A program made the position numbers and the translations under genes. Below, in pieces: positions 17,244 to 27,465 of a stretch of DNA of 64,000 nt (its first letter is position 1; each line of letters starts with the position of its first letter). A model generated the notes under the pieces. It was given only the letters and a program-made list of their open reading frames with translations, was not told the origin of the DNA and searched no databases. The stretch is from DASUXY01 sp035301985 (GTDB lineage: Bacteria; Bacillota; Bacilli; Bacillales; Amphibacillaceae): NCBI GenBank assembly GCA_035301985.1, contig DATGTE010000028.1, positions 124,001-188,000 of the forward strand, given 5' to 3'.

Positions 17244-19382
17244 ATGAAAGAAAGATTTAAGCAATTGATTCAATCACTTTTCAATGTAAAATCAATTTGG
17301 ATTACGATCGTTTTGCCTGTAATGGTGTTAGGAATTATTTTCTTTTCAAGCACATTAAACAATGTTTTTACAGAAACTTATGATATCGAGAAATTTGCTA
17401 GTGCCAAGCAAACGATTCGGTCCCCGATTACGATTGAAAATGAACAAGAAACTGAACGGAAAACACGAGAAACGATTCAAGCAGTTGAAGATCGTTATGA
17501 CATTTCGAGTGAAATTACCGATGAGCGAATTGAGTATGTTGAAGAGGTCTTTGAAGCAATTACAATCCTAGAAGAAGCAGAGGAGACAAAAAAAGAAAAG
17601 AAGGATCAATCCACCCCGTTAACAACATCCGATAAGCTTCAAAGGCTCAAACAGATTCTTTCACAAGAAATTACAGAAAATATCCATGATCGTGTTTTCT
17701 TACAGCTCCTCGAAACTTCCGCTAAGGAAAGAGCCGAAGGGGAGAAAATCTTTATCGAAGTTTTAACGGATGTTCTAGAACAAGGCGTTCGAGCTGAAAA
17801 TATGAATAGCGCGACCTCTGAAATTAAGCAAAGTATTAAATACTCTACATTAGACGAGGACTTGAAAGAAGCATTATATGGGTTAGCGGACTTTGCAGTA
17901 GTCGAAAACTCGTTTTTTGACGTAGAAAAAACAATGGATGCCCGGAAAGAAGCAGCTAGTAAAGTAGAGCCTGTCATTATTCGAGCGGGGGAAATTATCG
18001 TTCGTGAAGGCCATACAATTACAAATGAAGTATATGAACAATTGAACCTGGTCGGACTATTGAATGAGGAACGAAATATATATCCTGTGATTGGCTTGTC
18101 ATTATTAATACTCCTTATCCTCGGTATCATTGCGCGTGAAATGCATGAGTTAAAACAGCGAAAGCAATTGGATAAAGGGACGATTGCATCTATTATCATG
18201 ATCAGTTTTATTGTGATTTCTTTGATGAAGGTCATCAGCTTATTTACGTCGCATACGAATCAATTATTTTTTGTCGTTCCCGTAGCAACAGGTGTTCTAC
18301 TCGTGAAGTTATTAATTCATGAACGGCTTGCCATCGTGTTCGCAAGCATATATGCGATCATCGGAAGCATCATTTTTAATGGGGAAATTGCTGGTTCCTT
18401 AAATGTGGAAGCGGGTATCTATTTTTTCTTCTCACAAATGGCTGCGATTATGTTTTTAGTCAATATAAAAGATCGTTTAGCGATTGTTAAGTCTGGCATA
18501 GGAATCTCGCTTGTAAATATCATGTCTGTCTTCATTTTTTTATTCTTATCATTTGAAAAGTACTCCATGCGAGATTTGTTTATCCAATGTGGTCTAGGTG
18601 TCTCCTCGGCACTTTTGTCGGCTGTATTAACGATCGGATTGTTGCCATTTTTCGAAACAGGTTTAGGCATATTATCAGACACAAAGCTTTTGCAATTATC
18701 AAGTCCAAACCATCCGCTTTTACGAAAGATTTTAACGGAAGCACCTGGTACATATCATCATTCTGTGATGGTTGCCAATCTCAGTGAAACCGCTTGTGAA
18801 GCAATTGGTGCGAATGGGCTATTAGCAAGAGTGGGGTCTTATTATCATGACTTAGGAAAAACGGTCAGACCGCATTACTTTATCGAAAATCAAATGTCCA
18901 TCCATAACCCCCATGATGTCATAAGTCCGAAACAAAGTGCAGATATTATTATTAGCCACCCTTACGATGGAGCTAAATTGTTAAAAAAGCATAAAATACC
19001 AAAGGAAATCATTGATATCGCAACACAACACCATGGTACGACATTATTAAAATACTTTTACTACAAGGATAAAGAAACAAATCCACATGTTACGGAAGAA
19101 GCGTATCGCTATCCAGGCCCTAAACCGCAAACAAAAGAGGCTGCGATCGTTTGTATTTGTGACTCTGTGGAAGCAGCTGTTCGTTCGTTAAAAGAACCGA
19201 CAGAACAAACAATTGATGAAATCGTATCATCAATTGTTAAAGACCGGTTGCTGGATGGCCAATTTGACGAATGTCCATTAACCGTTCGCGACCTCAGCAT
19301 CGTCCACCAGACAGTATGCGAAACGTTAAAAGGGATTTTTCATTCGCGCATCCAGTACCCAGCAGTGAAGGAGGCAAAATAA
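17244..19382 (+). CDS. pgpH: Cyclic-di-AMP phosphodiesterase PgpH
   Basis: 712 residues from the ATG at 17244 (after GGGGTG); an in-frame TTG upstream is ignored because it lies outside the family's N-terminus. B. subtilis PgpH (YqfF) has 711. Order: first membrane span (about 13-33), extracellular 7TMR-HDED domain (about 45-285), seven spans (about 290-470), cytoplasmic HD domain with TYHHSVMV (about 502), HDLGKT (about 535) and TQHHGT (about 595), the metal-binding and catalytic residues. It degrades the second messenger c-di-AMP and so influences potassium and wall homeostasis. The stop overlaps the ybeY start. Upstream sequence is now island DNA, so its promoter must be new or lie within it. 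Confidence 0.95.
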   Translation: MKERFKQLIQSLFNVKSIWITIVLPVMVLGIIFFSSTLNNVFTETYDIEKFASAKQTIRSPITIENEQETERKTRETIQAVEDRYDISSEITDERIEYVEEVFEAITILEEAEETKKEKKDQSTPLTTSDKLQRLKQILSQEITENIHDRVFLQLLETSAKERAEGEKIFIEVLTDVLEQGVRAENMNSATSEIKQSIKYSTLDEDLKEALYGLADFAVVENSFFDVEKTMDARKEAASKVEPVIIRAGEIIVREGHTITNEVYEQLNLVGLLNEERNIYPVIGLSLLILLILGIIAREMHELKQRKQLDKGTIASIIMISFIVISLMKVISLFTSHTNQLFFVVPVATGVLLVKLLIHERLAIVFASIYAIIGSIIFNGEIAGSLNVEAGIYFFFSQMAAIMFLVNIKDRLAIVKSGIGISLVNIMSVFIFLFLSFEKYSMRDLFIQCGLGVSSALLSAVLTIGLLPFFETGLGILSDTKLLQLSSPNHPLLRKILTEAPGTYHHSVMVANLSETACEAIGANGLLARVGSYYHDLGKTVRPHYFIENQMSIHNPHDVISPKQSADIIISHPYDGAKLLKKHKIPKEIIDIATQHHGTTLLKYFYYKDKETNPHVTEEAYRYPGPKPQTKEAAIVCICDSVEAAVRSLKEPTEQTIDEIVSSIVKDRLLDGQFDECPLTVRDLSIVHQTVCETLKGIFHSRIQYPAVKEAK

Positions 19383-19843
19383 TGCACATTTATTTTCTTG
19401 ACCAAACCGATTATTTAGCCGCAAAACATTTGGATTTACTCAAGCGACTCGGTGATTTTACCGCCACATTTGAACAAATACCTAAAGAGGCAGAGGTTTC
19501 CGTTAGTTTTGTTCATAATGACGTCATCCGAGAGTTGAATCGGACATATCGACAAAAAGATCGTCCAACAGATGTTCTTTCATTTGCGTTGGAAGATTCG
19601 GACGACTTCCCGATCAAAGGTGAGACCCTTCCTCTTGTACTCGGTGATATCGTCATATCCATCGATCAAACAAAGGAGCAAGCGCACCAATATAATCATT
19701 CATTTGAAAGGGAATTGAGCTTTTTATTTATCCATGGATTGCTTCATCTACTCGGTTATGATCATATGAATAAAGAAGAGGAACGAGTGATGTTTCAACG
19801 CCAAGAAGAAATTTTAGGTGAATTTAATCTTGAGCGGACATAA
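19382..19843 (+). CDS. ybeY: Endoribonuclease YbeY, rRNA maturation
   Basis: 153 residues; ATG at 19382 overlaps the last base of the pgpH stop, behind GGAGGCAAA. The zinc site HGLLHLLGYDH (His118, His122, His128) and the PTDVLSF motif are intact. YbeY takes part in 16S rRNA 3' processing and 70S quality control. It sits in the phoH-pgpH-ybeY-dgkA-era order typical of Bacilli and is translationally coupled to both neighbours. Confidence 0.95.
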   Translation: MHIYFLDQTDYLAAKHLDLLKRLGDFTATFEQIPKEAEVSVSFVHNDVIRELNRTYRQKDRPTDVLSFALEDSDDFPIKGETLPLVLGDIVISIDQTKEQAHQYNHSFERELSFLFIHGLLHLLGYDHMNKEEERVMFQRQEEILGEFNLERT

Positions 19844-20195
19844 ACGAACGATTGGCTTTTCATTTGCATGGAATGGTATCCGTGAAGTTTATCGAACAGA
19901 GCGGAACTTTCGACTCCATCTTGTCTTCGCTTTGCTGGCGATCACAGTAGGTTGGATAACTCATTTATCCCATTTAGAATGGGCTGTAATATGTTTAGTA
20001 ATCGGCTTTGTACTCGCATCAGAGATGGTTAACAGTGCAATCGAAAAGATGATGGACCATCTACGGCCTGAGTGGCATCCAACGGTAAAAATCGTTAAGG
20101 ATATCGCTGCAGGAGTTGTTTTAATTGCGGCGATTACTGCTGTGATCATCGGTCTTCTCATTTTCTCTCCGAAAATTGTAGCTATGTTAAGTTGA
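19818..20195 (+). CDS. dgkA: Undecaprenol kinase (diacylglycerol kinase family)
   Basis: 125 residues with a GTG start at 19818 overlapping ybeY by 26 bases; a TTG four codons on is an alternative. Three membrane helices (about 33-50, 53-72, 97-118) and the active-site stretch SEMVNSAIEKMMD (about 68-80) identify the DgkA family. Gram-positive members phosphorylate undecaprenol to recycle the wall carrier lipid. The deaminase gene cdd, usually between dgkA and era, is missing; a terminator stands there instead. Confidence 0.9.
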   Translation: MNLILSGHKRTIGFSFAWNGIREVYRTERNFRLHLVFALLAITVGWITHLSHLEWAVICLVIGFVLASEMVNSAIEKMMDHLRPEWHPTVKIVKDIAAGVVLIAAITAVIIGLLIFSPKIVAMLS

Positions 20196-20247
20196 CATTA
20201 ACATAACAAAATGGTGTCGATGTATCGATTGAGCGCTTATATACATA

Positions 20248-20290
20248 CCGTCTGGTCAAAAATGTCTTGATTGATCAGACGGCTTTTTGT
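20248..20290 (+). terminator. Rho-independent terminator after dgkA
   Basis: CCGTCTGGTC pairs with GATCAGACGG (9 of 10 pairs plus a wobble), then CTTTTTG. Confidence 0.75.
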
Positions 20291-20461
20291 TTTGAAATAT
20301 CAGTCGAAGAAAGGGATGTTACGAGAAGTTTTGTCGAATGTATGAAAGTAAATGTTTTTTGTAGTATTATATAAACAAATGAGTTTACAAAGTGTTTTCA
20401 TGAATCTGAGCGGTTTACTTTCTATACATACAATACACGCAACTATGATGGAGGCTACATT

Positions 20462-21364
20462 ATGGAACAATCATACAAATCGGGATTTATCACCATCATC
20501 GGTCGACCGAATGTTGGAAAATCAACATTAATGAACCGTATTATTGGACAGAAAATTGCAATCATGAGCAATAAACCACAAACGACGAGAAATAAAATTC
20601 AAGGTGTGTTAACGGATGGTGAAGCACAACTCGTATTCATTGACACACCTGGTATTCACAAACCTAAACATCGGTTAGGTGACTTCATGGTTAATATAGC
20701 GCTAAATACATTAAATGAAGTGGATGCCATATTATTTATGATTCATGCCAAGGAAGGTTATGGCAAAGGTGACCAATATATTATCGATCGATTAGAAACG
20801 GTCAATCAACCGGTTTTTTTGGTCATTAATCAAATTGATTTAGTACATCCAGATGAATTGTTGCCTTTGATTGATCAATATAAAGATAAGCACGAGTTTG
20901 CAGAAATTATACCGATATCCGCTCGTAATGGGAACAATGTCGACCATTTGGTAAATGTTTTAAAGACATATATGCCTGAAGGACCCCAATATTATCCCGA
21001 TGATCAAGTAACGGATCACCCGGAGCGGTTTATTATTCGCGAGCTTATCCGTGAGAAAGTAATCCAATTGACGAAAGAAGAAGTTCCTCATTCCGTTGCT
21101 GTCATCATCGAAAATATCGAAGAGCGACGTTCGAAAGCAGTGTTTATTCAAGCAGCTATTATTGTTGAGAGGGATTCACAAAAAGGGATTTTGATTGGGA
21201 AACGGGGAAGTATGCTAAAAAATATCGGACAAAGGGCTCGAAAAGATATTGAAGCTTTACTCGGCTCTAAAGTTTATTTAGACTTGTGGGTTAAAGTCCA
21301 AAAAGATTGGCGAAATCGCAAAGGACAACTTCATGAATTCGGATATCAAAGTGATGTATATTAA
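20462..21364 (+). CDS. era: GTPase Era
   Basis: 300 residues. G1 GRPNVGKST (14-22), G3 DTPGIHKP (61-68), G4 NQID (123-126), G5 SARNG, and a C-terminal KH domain (about 200-285) with GKRGSMLKNIG. Era binds the 3' end of 16S rRNA and drives 30S assembly. Start ATG lies behind GATGGAGGC. A promoter must lie in the preceding 170 bases because a terminator ends the dgkA unit. Confidence 0.97.
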   Translation: MEQSYKSGFITIIGRPNVGKSTLMNRIIGQKIAIMSNKPQTTRNKIQGVLTDGEAQLVFIDTPGIHKPKHRLGDFMVNIALNTLNEVDAILFMIHAKEGYGKGDQYIIDRLETVNQPVFLVINQIDLVHPDELLPLIDQYKDKHEFAEIIPISARNGNNVDHLVNVLKTYMPEGPQYYPDDQVTDHPERFIIRELIREKVIQLTKEEVPHSVAVIIENIEERRSKAVFIQAAIIVERDSQKGILIGKRGSMLKNIGQRARKDIEALLGSKVYLDLWVKVQKDWRNRKGQLHEFGYQSDVY

Positions 21365-21530
21365 ACATGGAAAATTTTAAAACTTATGGTTTTAAAGTCA
21401 ATGGAAATGATAAACGTATGGTACATGAAGCATTATGCATCATACATGTAACATAGAAGAGTGATCATATCGATGTTGTTCTAACTTAACAAAAATATAC
21501 TTGAATCGTATACGGAAGGTGGGTTTTCTT

Positions 21531-21677
21531 GTGATCGACTTTACGTGGAAAGTTTTTAGTCAAACAGGAAATGTTGAGACCTATTTATTGTTAAAAGAGT
21601 TAGAAGAAGAACCGAAAGTCGAGGCGCGCAATACTTCTGAGAAATCGGAAGCATCCGCCCTTGATACGAAAATGTAG
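21531..21677 (+). CDS. yqzL: YqzL family small protein
   Basis: 48 residues, GTG start at 21531 after GGAAGGTGGG. The conserved N-terminus IDFTWKVFSQTGNVETYLL defines this small Bacillus family located between era and recO; the tail is acidic and variable. No function is known to me. Missed by length filters but well supported by context and ribosome-binding site. Confidence 0.85.
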   Translation: MIDFTWKVFSQTGNVETYLLLKELEEEPKVEARNTSEKSEASALDTKM

Positions 21678-21744
21678 CGTGTAATAACGAGATTGATCAT
21701 TCAATGAACATGTTTTGTTTTAGGTGATAAGAAGGTGACCATGA

Positions 21745-22497
21745 TTGCTTGAAAAAATCGATGGAATTATTATGAAAACGCAAGATTATGGCGAGACACA
21801 TAAAATTGTTACGATATGTAGTGAAAGCTTAGGTAAATTTTCTGCAATCGCACGAGGTGCGAAAAAACCAAAAAGTAGAATGGCTGCCGTTACGCAGCCA
21901 TTCATTTATGGGCAGTATTTAGTATATGTTTCCCGTGGTCTTAGCACGTTACAACAAGGGACCATTATTGAATCCTTTCGGCCGATTCGCGAGGACATTG
22001 AAAAAACAGCTTATGCCGCTTATATTTTAGAACTTACTGATAAACTCGTTGACTCCAAACGACCTGATCCGTATTTATTTAAACAGCTATACGAAACAAT
22101 TAAATGGATTTCTGAACACGATGAATCACACATTCCGATTATGATGTATGAGCTGAAGTTATTTGCGAAAGGGGGGATTGCTCCAGTAATTGACAAATGT
22201 GTCAATTGTGGAGAAAATGAGACGAGCCTCTTTGCTTTTTCTATTAGGGAAGGTGGTTTATTATGTCAGAAGTGTGTACATCTCGATCAGCACAGTGTCC
22301 CCTTGACAAATGTTTTAGTAAAGTTATTATCCATATTTTCGCTGACGGGTTTAGAACAAGTAGGAACGATTTCTGTCAAAGATGAAAATAAGCAGTTGCT
22401 CCGACAGTTATTAGACGCATATTATGATCAATACGGAGGCTACTTTTTAAAAACGAGAAAATTTATTAAGCAAATGTCCCGGTTAGCGAAGGACTAA
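21745..22497 (+). CDS. recO: DNA repair protein RecO
   Basis: 250 residues from a TTG at 21745 behind GAAGGTGACC; the product begins MLEKIDGIIMKTQDYGE as in other RecO proteins. An N-terminal OB fold (about 1-80) is followed by a helical part and a zinc site with C152, C155, C174 and C177. RecO loads RecA on SSB-coated DNA with RecR and promotes annealing. The gene follows era-yqzL as in B. subtilis. Ends before the glyQ T-box leader. Confidence 0.95.
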   Translation: MLEKIDGIIMKTQDYGETHKIVTICSESLGKFSAIARGAKKPKSRMAAVTQPFIYGQYLVYVSRGLSTLQQGTIIESFRPIREDIEKTAYAAYILELTDKLVDSKRPDPYLFKQLYETIKWISEHDESHIPIMMYELKLFAKGGIAPVIDKCVNCGENETSLFAFSIREGGLLCQKCVHLDQHSVPLTNVLVKLLSIFSLTGLEQVGTISVKDENKQLLRQLLDAYYDQYGGYFLKTRKFIKQMSRLAKD

Positions 22498-22574
22498 GTT
22501 TAGTTGACATACGTATAAAAATACAGTATTATTTCTACAGGTTGATGGAATACATATGGAAGGTAAATTAAAGT

Positions 22575-22775
22575 ACATTGCTAAGAAGGAGAAGAGTATT
22601 TGTCGTTAAGCCATGTATAGCGAGTCCAGGATAGTGAAAGCTGGGTCATGGTTCGATAAGGAATGGAGCTCCGGAGCATCGTATATAAAGTGGCTCGATT
22701 GTTGAGCAAATAGGGTGGAACCGCGGAATAGAACCCGTCCCTATGTCATGTAATTGACATAGGGACGGGTTTTTT
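22575..22775 (+). promoter_or_regulatory. Glycyl T-box riboswitch
   Basis: The T-box sequence AGGGTGGAACCGCG (22712-22725) is perfect and is followed by a 17-bp terminator stem (22732-22748 with 22755-22771) and a T run. The Stem I region upstream (about 22580-22690) contains AGAAGGAGAAGAGTA and GGAATGGAGC. I could not fix the specifier codon by eye, but the downstream genes make glycine the expected ligand. Uncharged tRNA-Gly would stabilise the antiterminator and switch on glyQS. Confidence 0.95.
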
Positions 22776-22858
22776 CATGCAATGAAGTGGAAAGTGATGT
22801 AAACGAATTTTTAACCAAGTGTAATGAGAAATATTTTATAATAGGAGGATGTAAAGTG

Positions 22859-23737
22859 ATGAATATTCAAGAAATGATTTTAATCTTACAGAAATATTGG
22901 TCCGAAGAAAACTGTATCATCATGCACGCCTATGATGTTGAAAAAGGCGCAGGAACGATGTCGCCCATGACATTATTACGAAGTCTAGGGCCAGAACCAT
23001 GGAACGTTGCTTATGTTGAACCGTCGAGAAGACCCGCAGATGGTCGGTATGGTAAAAACCCAAACAGATTATATCAGCACCATCAATTTCAAGTCATCAT
23101 GAAACCATCGCCAGATCATATTCAAGATTTATATCTCGGGTCTTTAGAGAGGCTCGGAATCAATCCACTTGAACACGATATTCGTTTTGTAGAAGATAAC
23201 TGGGAAAATCCAACTCTTGGCGCTTCTGGATTAGGTTGGGAAGTATGGTTGGATGGGATGGAAATTACTCAATTTACATACTTTCAACAAATTGGTGGAT
23301 TAGAAGCGAACCCTGTGTCAGTTGAACTTACTTATGGGATTGAGCGATTAGCCTCTTATATTCAAGATAAAGAAAATGTCTTTGATTTAGAATGGACCGA
23401 TGGAGTAACATATCGGGATATTTTTGGTCAACCAGAATATGAACATTCTTGCTACACCTTTGACGTATCCAATTCTGAAATGCTTTTTCAGCTGTTTTCA
23501 ATGTATGAAAAGGAAGCCAAAGCAGCAATGGAACATAACTTAATCTTTCCTGCTTATGATTATGTATTAAAATGTTCTCACACGTTCAACTTGCTGGATG
23601 CAAGAGGTGTCATTTCCGTAACTGAAAGGACAGGGTACATTTCAAGAGTACGAAACTTGGCTCGTGAAATCGCTCAAGCTTATGTTCGTGAAAGAGAACG
23701 TTTGGACTTTCCAATGTTGAATAAGGAGGAGAAATAG
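22859..23737 (+). CDS. glyQ: Glycyl-tRNA synthetase alpha subunit
   Basis: 292 residues from the ATG at 22859 (after ATAGGAGGATG; a GTG one codon earlier is possible). Begins MNIQEMILILQKYW and carries class II motifs (PSRRPADGRYGKNPNR region; FTYFQQIGG; ELTYGIERLA). Forms the alpha2beta2 enzyme that charges tRNA-Gly. Next to glyS with a one-base gap and controlled by the T-box upstream. Confidence 0.97.
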   Translation: MNIQEMILILQKYWSEENCIIMHAYDVEKGAGTMSPMTLLRSLGPEPWNVAYVEPSRRPADGRYGKNPNRLYQHHQFQVIMKPSPDHIQDLYLGSLERLGINPLEHDIRFVEDNWENPTLGASGLGWEVWLDGMEITQFTYFQQIGGLEANPVSVELTYGIERLASYIQDKENVFDLEWTDGVTYRDIFGQPEYEHSCYTFDVSNSEMLFQLFSMYEKEAKAAMEHNLIFPAYDYVLKCSHTFNLLDARGVISVTERTGYISRVRNLAREIAQAYVRERERLDFPMLNKEEK

Positions 23738-23738
23738 A

Positions 23739-25829
23739 TTGACAAACGATGTTTTATTTGAAGTAGGACTTGAAGAAGTACCAGCACGTTTTATCGATGA
23801 TGCTGAAACACAACTCATCAACAAGACAAAAAAATGGTTGAAGGAAAATCGTATTTCCTATCAAGAGATTACATCTTATTCGACACCGCGAAGATTAGCC
23901 GTGCTTATTCTAGACGTGAAGGAAACGCAAGCAACCGTTGAAGAAGAAGTGAAAGGTCCCTCTCTAAACATTGCAAAAGATGATGAGGAAAATTGGACAA
24001 AAGCAGCCATCGGCTTTACAAAAGGCCAGGGAAAAACAGTCGGTGATCTTTATACAAAGGAAGTCAATGGAACACCGTATGTTTTTATCAAAAATCATAT
24101 TAAAGGAAAGGATACAGTAGAGATTCTTCCATCTTTTAAAGAAGTGATTGAGTCTTTACATTTCGACCACAATATGCGCTGGGGGAATAAATCGATTCGC
24201 TATATTCGCCCGATTCGTTGGTTAGTTGCCTTATATGGCGATCAAGTGATTCCATTTGAAATTGCTGATGTGCATACGTCGAACACGACTTACGGTCATC
24301 GTTTCCTCGGGGGGCAGATCTCTTTAACAGATCCACGCTCTTATGAAACAACGTTACAAGAGCAATCTGTCATTGTCGAACCGAATAAACGCGAGCAGTT
24401 GATTTTAGAAGGAATAAAGCAATTGGAAGAGAAGGAAAATGTTCACATTCCAATCGATGACGATTTGTTAAATGAAGTGCGTAACCTCGTTGAACTTCCA
24501 ACTGTTTTTCTAGGTTCTTATGATGAACAATATTTAAAATTACCAAAAGAAGTACTCATTACTTCAATGAAGGAACATCAACGATATTTTCCTGTCACTG
24601 AAGATGGGGGTGCTCTTTTACCATATTTTGTAGGTGTTCGTAACGGAGACGAACATGCTTTAGAAACGGTGATTAAAGGGAATGAAAAAGTGCTTCACGC
24701 AAGATTGTCGGATGCAAAATTCTTTTTTGAAGAAGATCAGAAACAGACCATAGACGTTTATCAAGAAAAATTAACAAAGGTTGTTTTTCAAGAAAAATTA
24801 GGTACGGTTTATGATAAAGTAGAACGCGTGAAATCGATGACCAAAACAATTGCCGAATCGCTACATTTGGATGAACATACAATCAATCAAGCCGTTCGTG
24901 TGGCGGAAATTTGTAAATTCGATCTCGTGACGAATATGGTGAATGAGTTTACAGAATTACAAGGTGTGATGGGAGAAAAATATGCACTGATTTTTGGAGA
25001 AGACCAGGAAGTAGCCGAAGCAATTAAAGAACATTACCTTCCAAAGCACGCGGAAGATCGGTTACCAACATCATTCATTGCATCCATTGTCAGTGTCGCG
25101 GATAAGTTAGATACAATTGTCGGATGCATCGCCGTTGGACTCCTTCCTTCAGGTTCACAAGACCCATACGGCTTGAGACGACAAGCGAATGGTATTTTAC
25201 GTATTTTAAAGCAGAACGAATGGGATCTTTCCGTTCAACACTTACTTGATATAGCGATTGAATGTTATACATTCTCTTCGGTAGAAATGAAAGATGAACA
25301 CGAGTTTACATTAGACTTAAACAAATTTTTACATGATCGAGCTCTGTTTTTATTGAAGGGATTGGATATTGAACACGATGTAGCCCAAGCTGTATTAAAT
25401 AAGGGAATCGGCGTTTTATCATACACGGTGGACAAAGCAAGCCTATTATCTGAAAAGAGAAATGATGATGCCTTCAAACCTGTTCAAGAAGCGCTTGTTC
25501 GTGTGCTTAATTTAGCAGAAAAGGCAGATGAAAGTGTGATCCATCCAGATTTGTTTGCAACTTCATCTGAAAAAGATTTGTACAATGCATTGCAAACAGC
25601 CACTGAACGCTTTGAACAGGCAGATAAAAACCGTCAAGCTGAACAAGCGTTCGTTGCGATTGAAAGTCTAGCAAATCCTATCCATCTATTTTTTGAACAC
25701 AATATGGTGATGGACGATGATGCCAAGATTCGCACAAATCGACTCGCTTTATTAAAAAATATTGCCGAGCTCATCAGCCGTTATGCGGATTTAGCAGTAA
25801 TTGAATGGAAACAACATTTTGATCATTAA
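23739..25829 (+). CDS. glyS: Glycyl-tRNA synthetase beta subunit
   Basis: 696 residues, TTG start directly after the glyQ stop with GGAGGAG overlapping the end of glyQ. Begins with the family's LFEVGLEEVPARF and contains an HD-like region in the middle and a C-terminal anticodon-binding domain. Needed with GlyQ for tRNA-Gly charging and recognition. A terminator follows. Confidence 0.97.
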   Translation: MTNDVLFEVGLEEVPARFIDDAETQLINKTKKWLKENRISYQEITSYSTPRRLAVLILDVKETQATVEEEVKGPSLNIAKDDEENWTKAAIGFTKGQGKTVGDLYTKEVNGTPYVFIKNHIKGKDTVEILPSFKEVIESLHFDHNMRWGNKSIRYIRPIRWLVALYGDQVIPFEIADVHTSNTTYGHRFLGGQISLTDPRSYETTLQEQSVIVEPNKREQLILEGIKQLEEKENVHIPIDDDLLNEVRNLVELPTVFLGSYDEQYLKLPKEVLITSMKEHQRYFPVTEDGGALLPYFVGVRNGDEHALETVIKGNEKVLHARLSDAKFFFEEDQKQTIDVYQEKLTKVVFQEKLGTVYDKVERVKSMTKTIAESLHLDEHTINQAVRVAEICKFDLVTNMVNEFTELQGVMGEKYALIFGEDQEVAEAIKEHYLPKHAEDRLPTSFIASIVSVADKLDTIVGCIAVGLLPSGSQDPYGLRRQANGILRILKQNEWDLSVQHLLDIAIECYTFSSVEMKDEHEFTLDLNKFLHDRALFLLKGLDIEHDVAQAVLNKGIGVLSYTVDKASLLSEKRNDDAFKPVQEALVRVLNLAEKADESVIHPDLFATSSEKDLYNALQTATERFEQADKNRQAEQAFVAIESLANPIHLFFEHNMVMDDDAKIRTNRLALLKNIAELISRYADLAVIEWKQHFDH

Positions 25830-25846
25830 AATGATTGAATGTTAAG

Positions 25847-25877
25847 AGCAAGGAATGGAGAACATTCCTTGCTTTGA
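25847..25877 (+). terminator. Rho-independent terminator of glyQS
   Basis: AGCAAGGAATG pairs with CATTCCTTGCT across a five-base loop, followed by a short T-rich tail. Confidence 0.75.
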
Positions 25878-26007
25878 TTATGAATAAAATGTGTCTAAAT
25901 CTAAAATGATTTATAAAACTGTATATCATAATTTTCTTTTCCACTATATATCGTATATAATATTTAGAAGAAGTAGTATGTCATATTTAACCTTAGGTGG
26001 TGAAATA

Positions 26008-26637
26008 GTGGAATTATCGAAGAGGCAGAAAAAGATTCTTGAAATCGTCAAAGAAGATGGACCGATCACAGGTGAAAACATCGCGAAGCAATTAGACTTA
26101 ACAAGGGCTACGTTACGCCCAGATCTGGCAATTCTTACGATGTCAGGTTTTCTCGATGCACGCCCACGTGTAGGTTACTTTCATACAGGAAAGACAGGTT
26201 CTGAGTTACTAACCGAAAAGATTAGGAAATACAAAAATCACGAATTTCAATCCATCCCGATTGTTGTCAATGAGAGTGTCTCTGTATATGATGCCATCAC
26301 AACGATGTTTCTAGAAGATGTCGGGACATTATTCGTCGTTGATGACAAATCTTGTCTTACCGGCGTTGTTTCCAGGAAGGACTTGTTACGGGCGAGCATT
26401 GGAAAGCAAGATTTAACGACCCTCCCTGTACACATCATTATGACTCGTATGCCAAACATTTCAGTATGCAAAAAAGATGATTTATTAATCGATACCGCTA
26501 AGAAATTAATCGATCGTCAAATCGATGGCTTACCTGTCGTTAAAGAAACTGAAAATGGATTAGAAGTGATCGGTCGGATTACGAAAACAACGATTACCAA
26601 GGCTTTTGTAGAACTGACTACAGATGACCAAATTTAA
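26008..26637 (+). CDS. ccpN: Transcriptional repressor CcpN (HTH plus CBS domains)
   Basis: 209 residues from the GTG at 26008 (after TAGGTGGTG), which matches the start of B. subtilis CcpN (212). An HTH_11 domain (about 5-60, GPITGENIAKQLDLTRATLRP) is followed by two CBS domains (about 80-205). CcpN represses gluconeogenic genes (gapB, pckA) under glycolytic conditions, sensing nucleotides through its CBS pair. It is followed 18 bases later by its usual partner ppsR (yqfL). Confidence 0.93.
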   Translation: MELSKRQKKILEIVKEDGPITGENIAKQLDLTRATLRPDLAILTMSGFLDARPRVGYFHTGKTGSELLTEKIRKYKNHEFQSIPIVVNESVSVYDAITTMFLEDVGTLFVVDDKSCLTGVVSRKDLLRASIGKQDLTTLPVHIIMTRMPNISVCKKDDLLIDTAKKLIDRQIDGLPVVKETENGLEVIGRITKTTITKAFVELTTDDQI

Positions 26638-26655
26638 GGGAGAGAGGATGATACG

Positions 26656-27465
26656 ATGACATTGCATGTATATGTTTTATCTGATTCTGTAGGGGAAACA
26701 GCAGAGTTGGTCATTAAAGCAGGTTTAAGCCAGTTCAATAATGGAGAATATAAAATACAACGCATTCCATATATCGAAGATGAAGAAACCATCGATGAAA
26801 TATTACAGTTAGCAAAAGAAGAAGGAGCAATGATTGGTTTTACTTTAGTAGAACCGCATCTTCGCAAATATTTAAATGAACAAGCTACACAGATGAATGT
26901 AGAAGCAATTGACATCATGGGACCGATGTTAGATGCTATGGAACGCGTGTTCGATCGCCCCCCACGGTTAGAACCTGGTCTATTGCATAAGCTCGATCGA
27001 GATTATTTTAGAAAAGTTGAAGCGATTGAATTTGCTGTTAAATATGACGATGGTCGGGATCCACGAGGTATAACAAAAGCTGATATCGTGTTGATTGGTG
27101 TATCTCGTACATCTAAAACACCGCTATCACAGTTTTTAGCACTTAAGCGTTATAAGGTTGCCAATGTCCCGATTGTTCCAGAGGTAGATCCGCCAGAAGA
27201 ACTGTTCCGTATCGATCCAAATAAATGTGTCGGACTTAGTATTAGTCCAGAGAAGCTGTATGATATTCGTAAAGAGAGGCTTAAGGCTTTAGGTCTTGGG
27301 GATCAGGCGATTTACGCCAATATAAAACGAATCCACCAGGAGCTTGAACACTTTAATAAAATTATCGATAAGATTGGATGTCGTGTTATTGATGTTTCGA
27401 ATAAGGCTGTTGAAGAAACAGCGAATATCATCTTACAATTTACCCAAAATGGAATCCGTAAATAA
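26656..27465 (+). CDS. ppsR: Pyruvate,phosphate dikinase regulatory protein (DUF299 kinase/pyrophosphorylase)
   Basis: 269 residues. N-terminus HVYVLSDSVGETAELV and a P-loop-like GVSRTSKT (148-155) are diagnostic of DUF299 (B. subtilis YqfL), bifunctional enzymes that phosphorylate and dephosphorylate a Thr of PPDK or PEP synthase using ADP. In the ccpN-yqfL operon the protein modulates CcpN-linked control of gluconeogenesis. Start ATG after GGGAGAGAGG. Confidence 0.95.
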   Translation: MTLHVYVLSDSVGETAELVIKAGLSQFNNGEYKIQRIPYIEDEETIDEILQLAKEEGAMIGFTLVEPHLRKYLNEQATQMNVEAIDIMGPMLDAMERVFDRPPRLEPGLLHKLDRDYFRKVEAIEFAVKYDDGRDPRGITKADIVLIGVSRTSKTPLSQFLALKRYKVANVPIVPEVDPPEELFRIDPNKCVGLSISPEKLYDIRKERLKALGLGDQAIYANIKRIHQELEHFNKIIDKIGCRVIDVSNKAVEETANIILQFTQNGIRK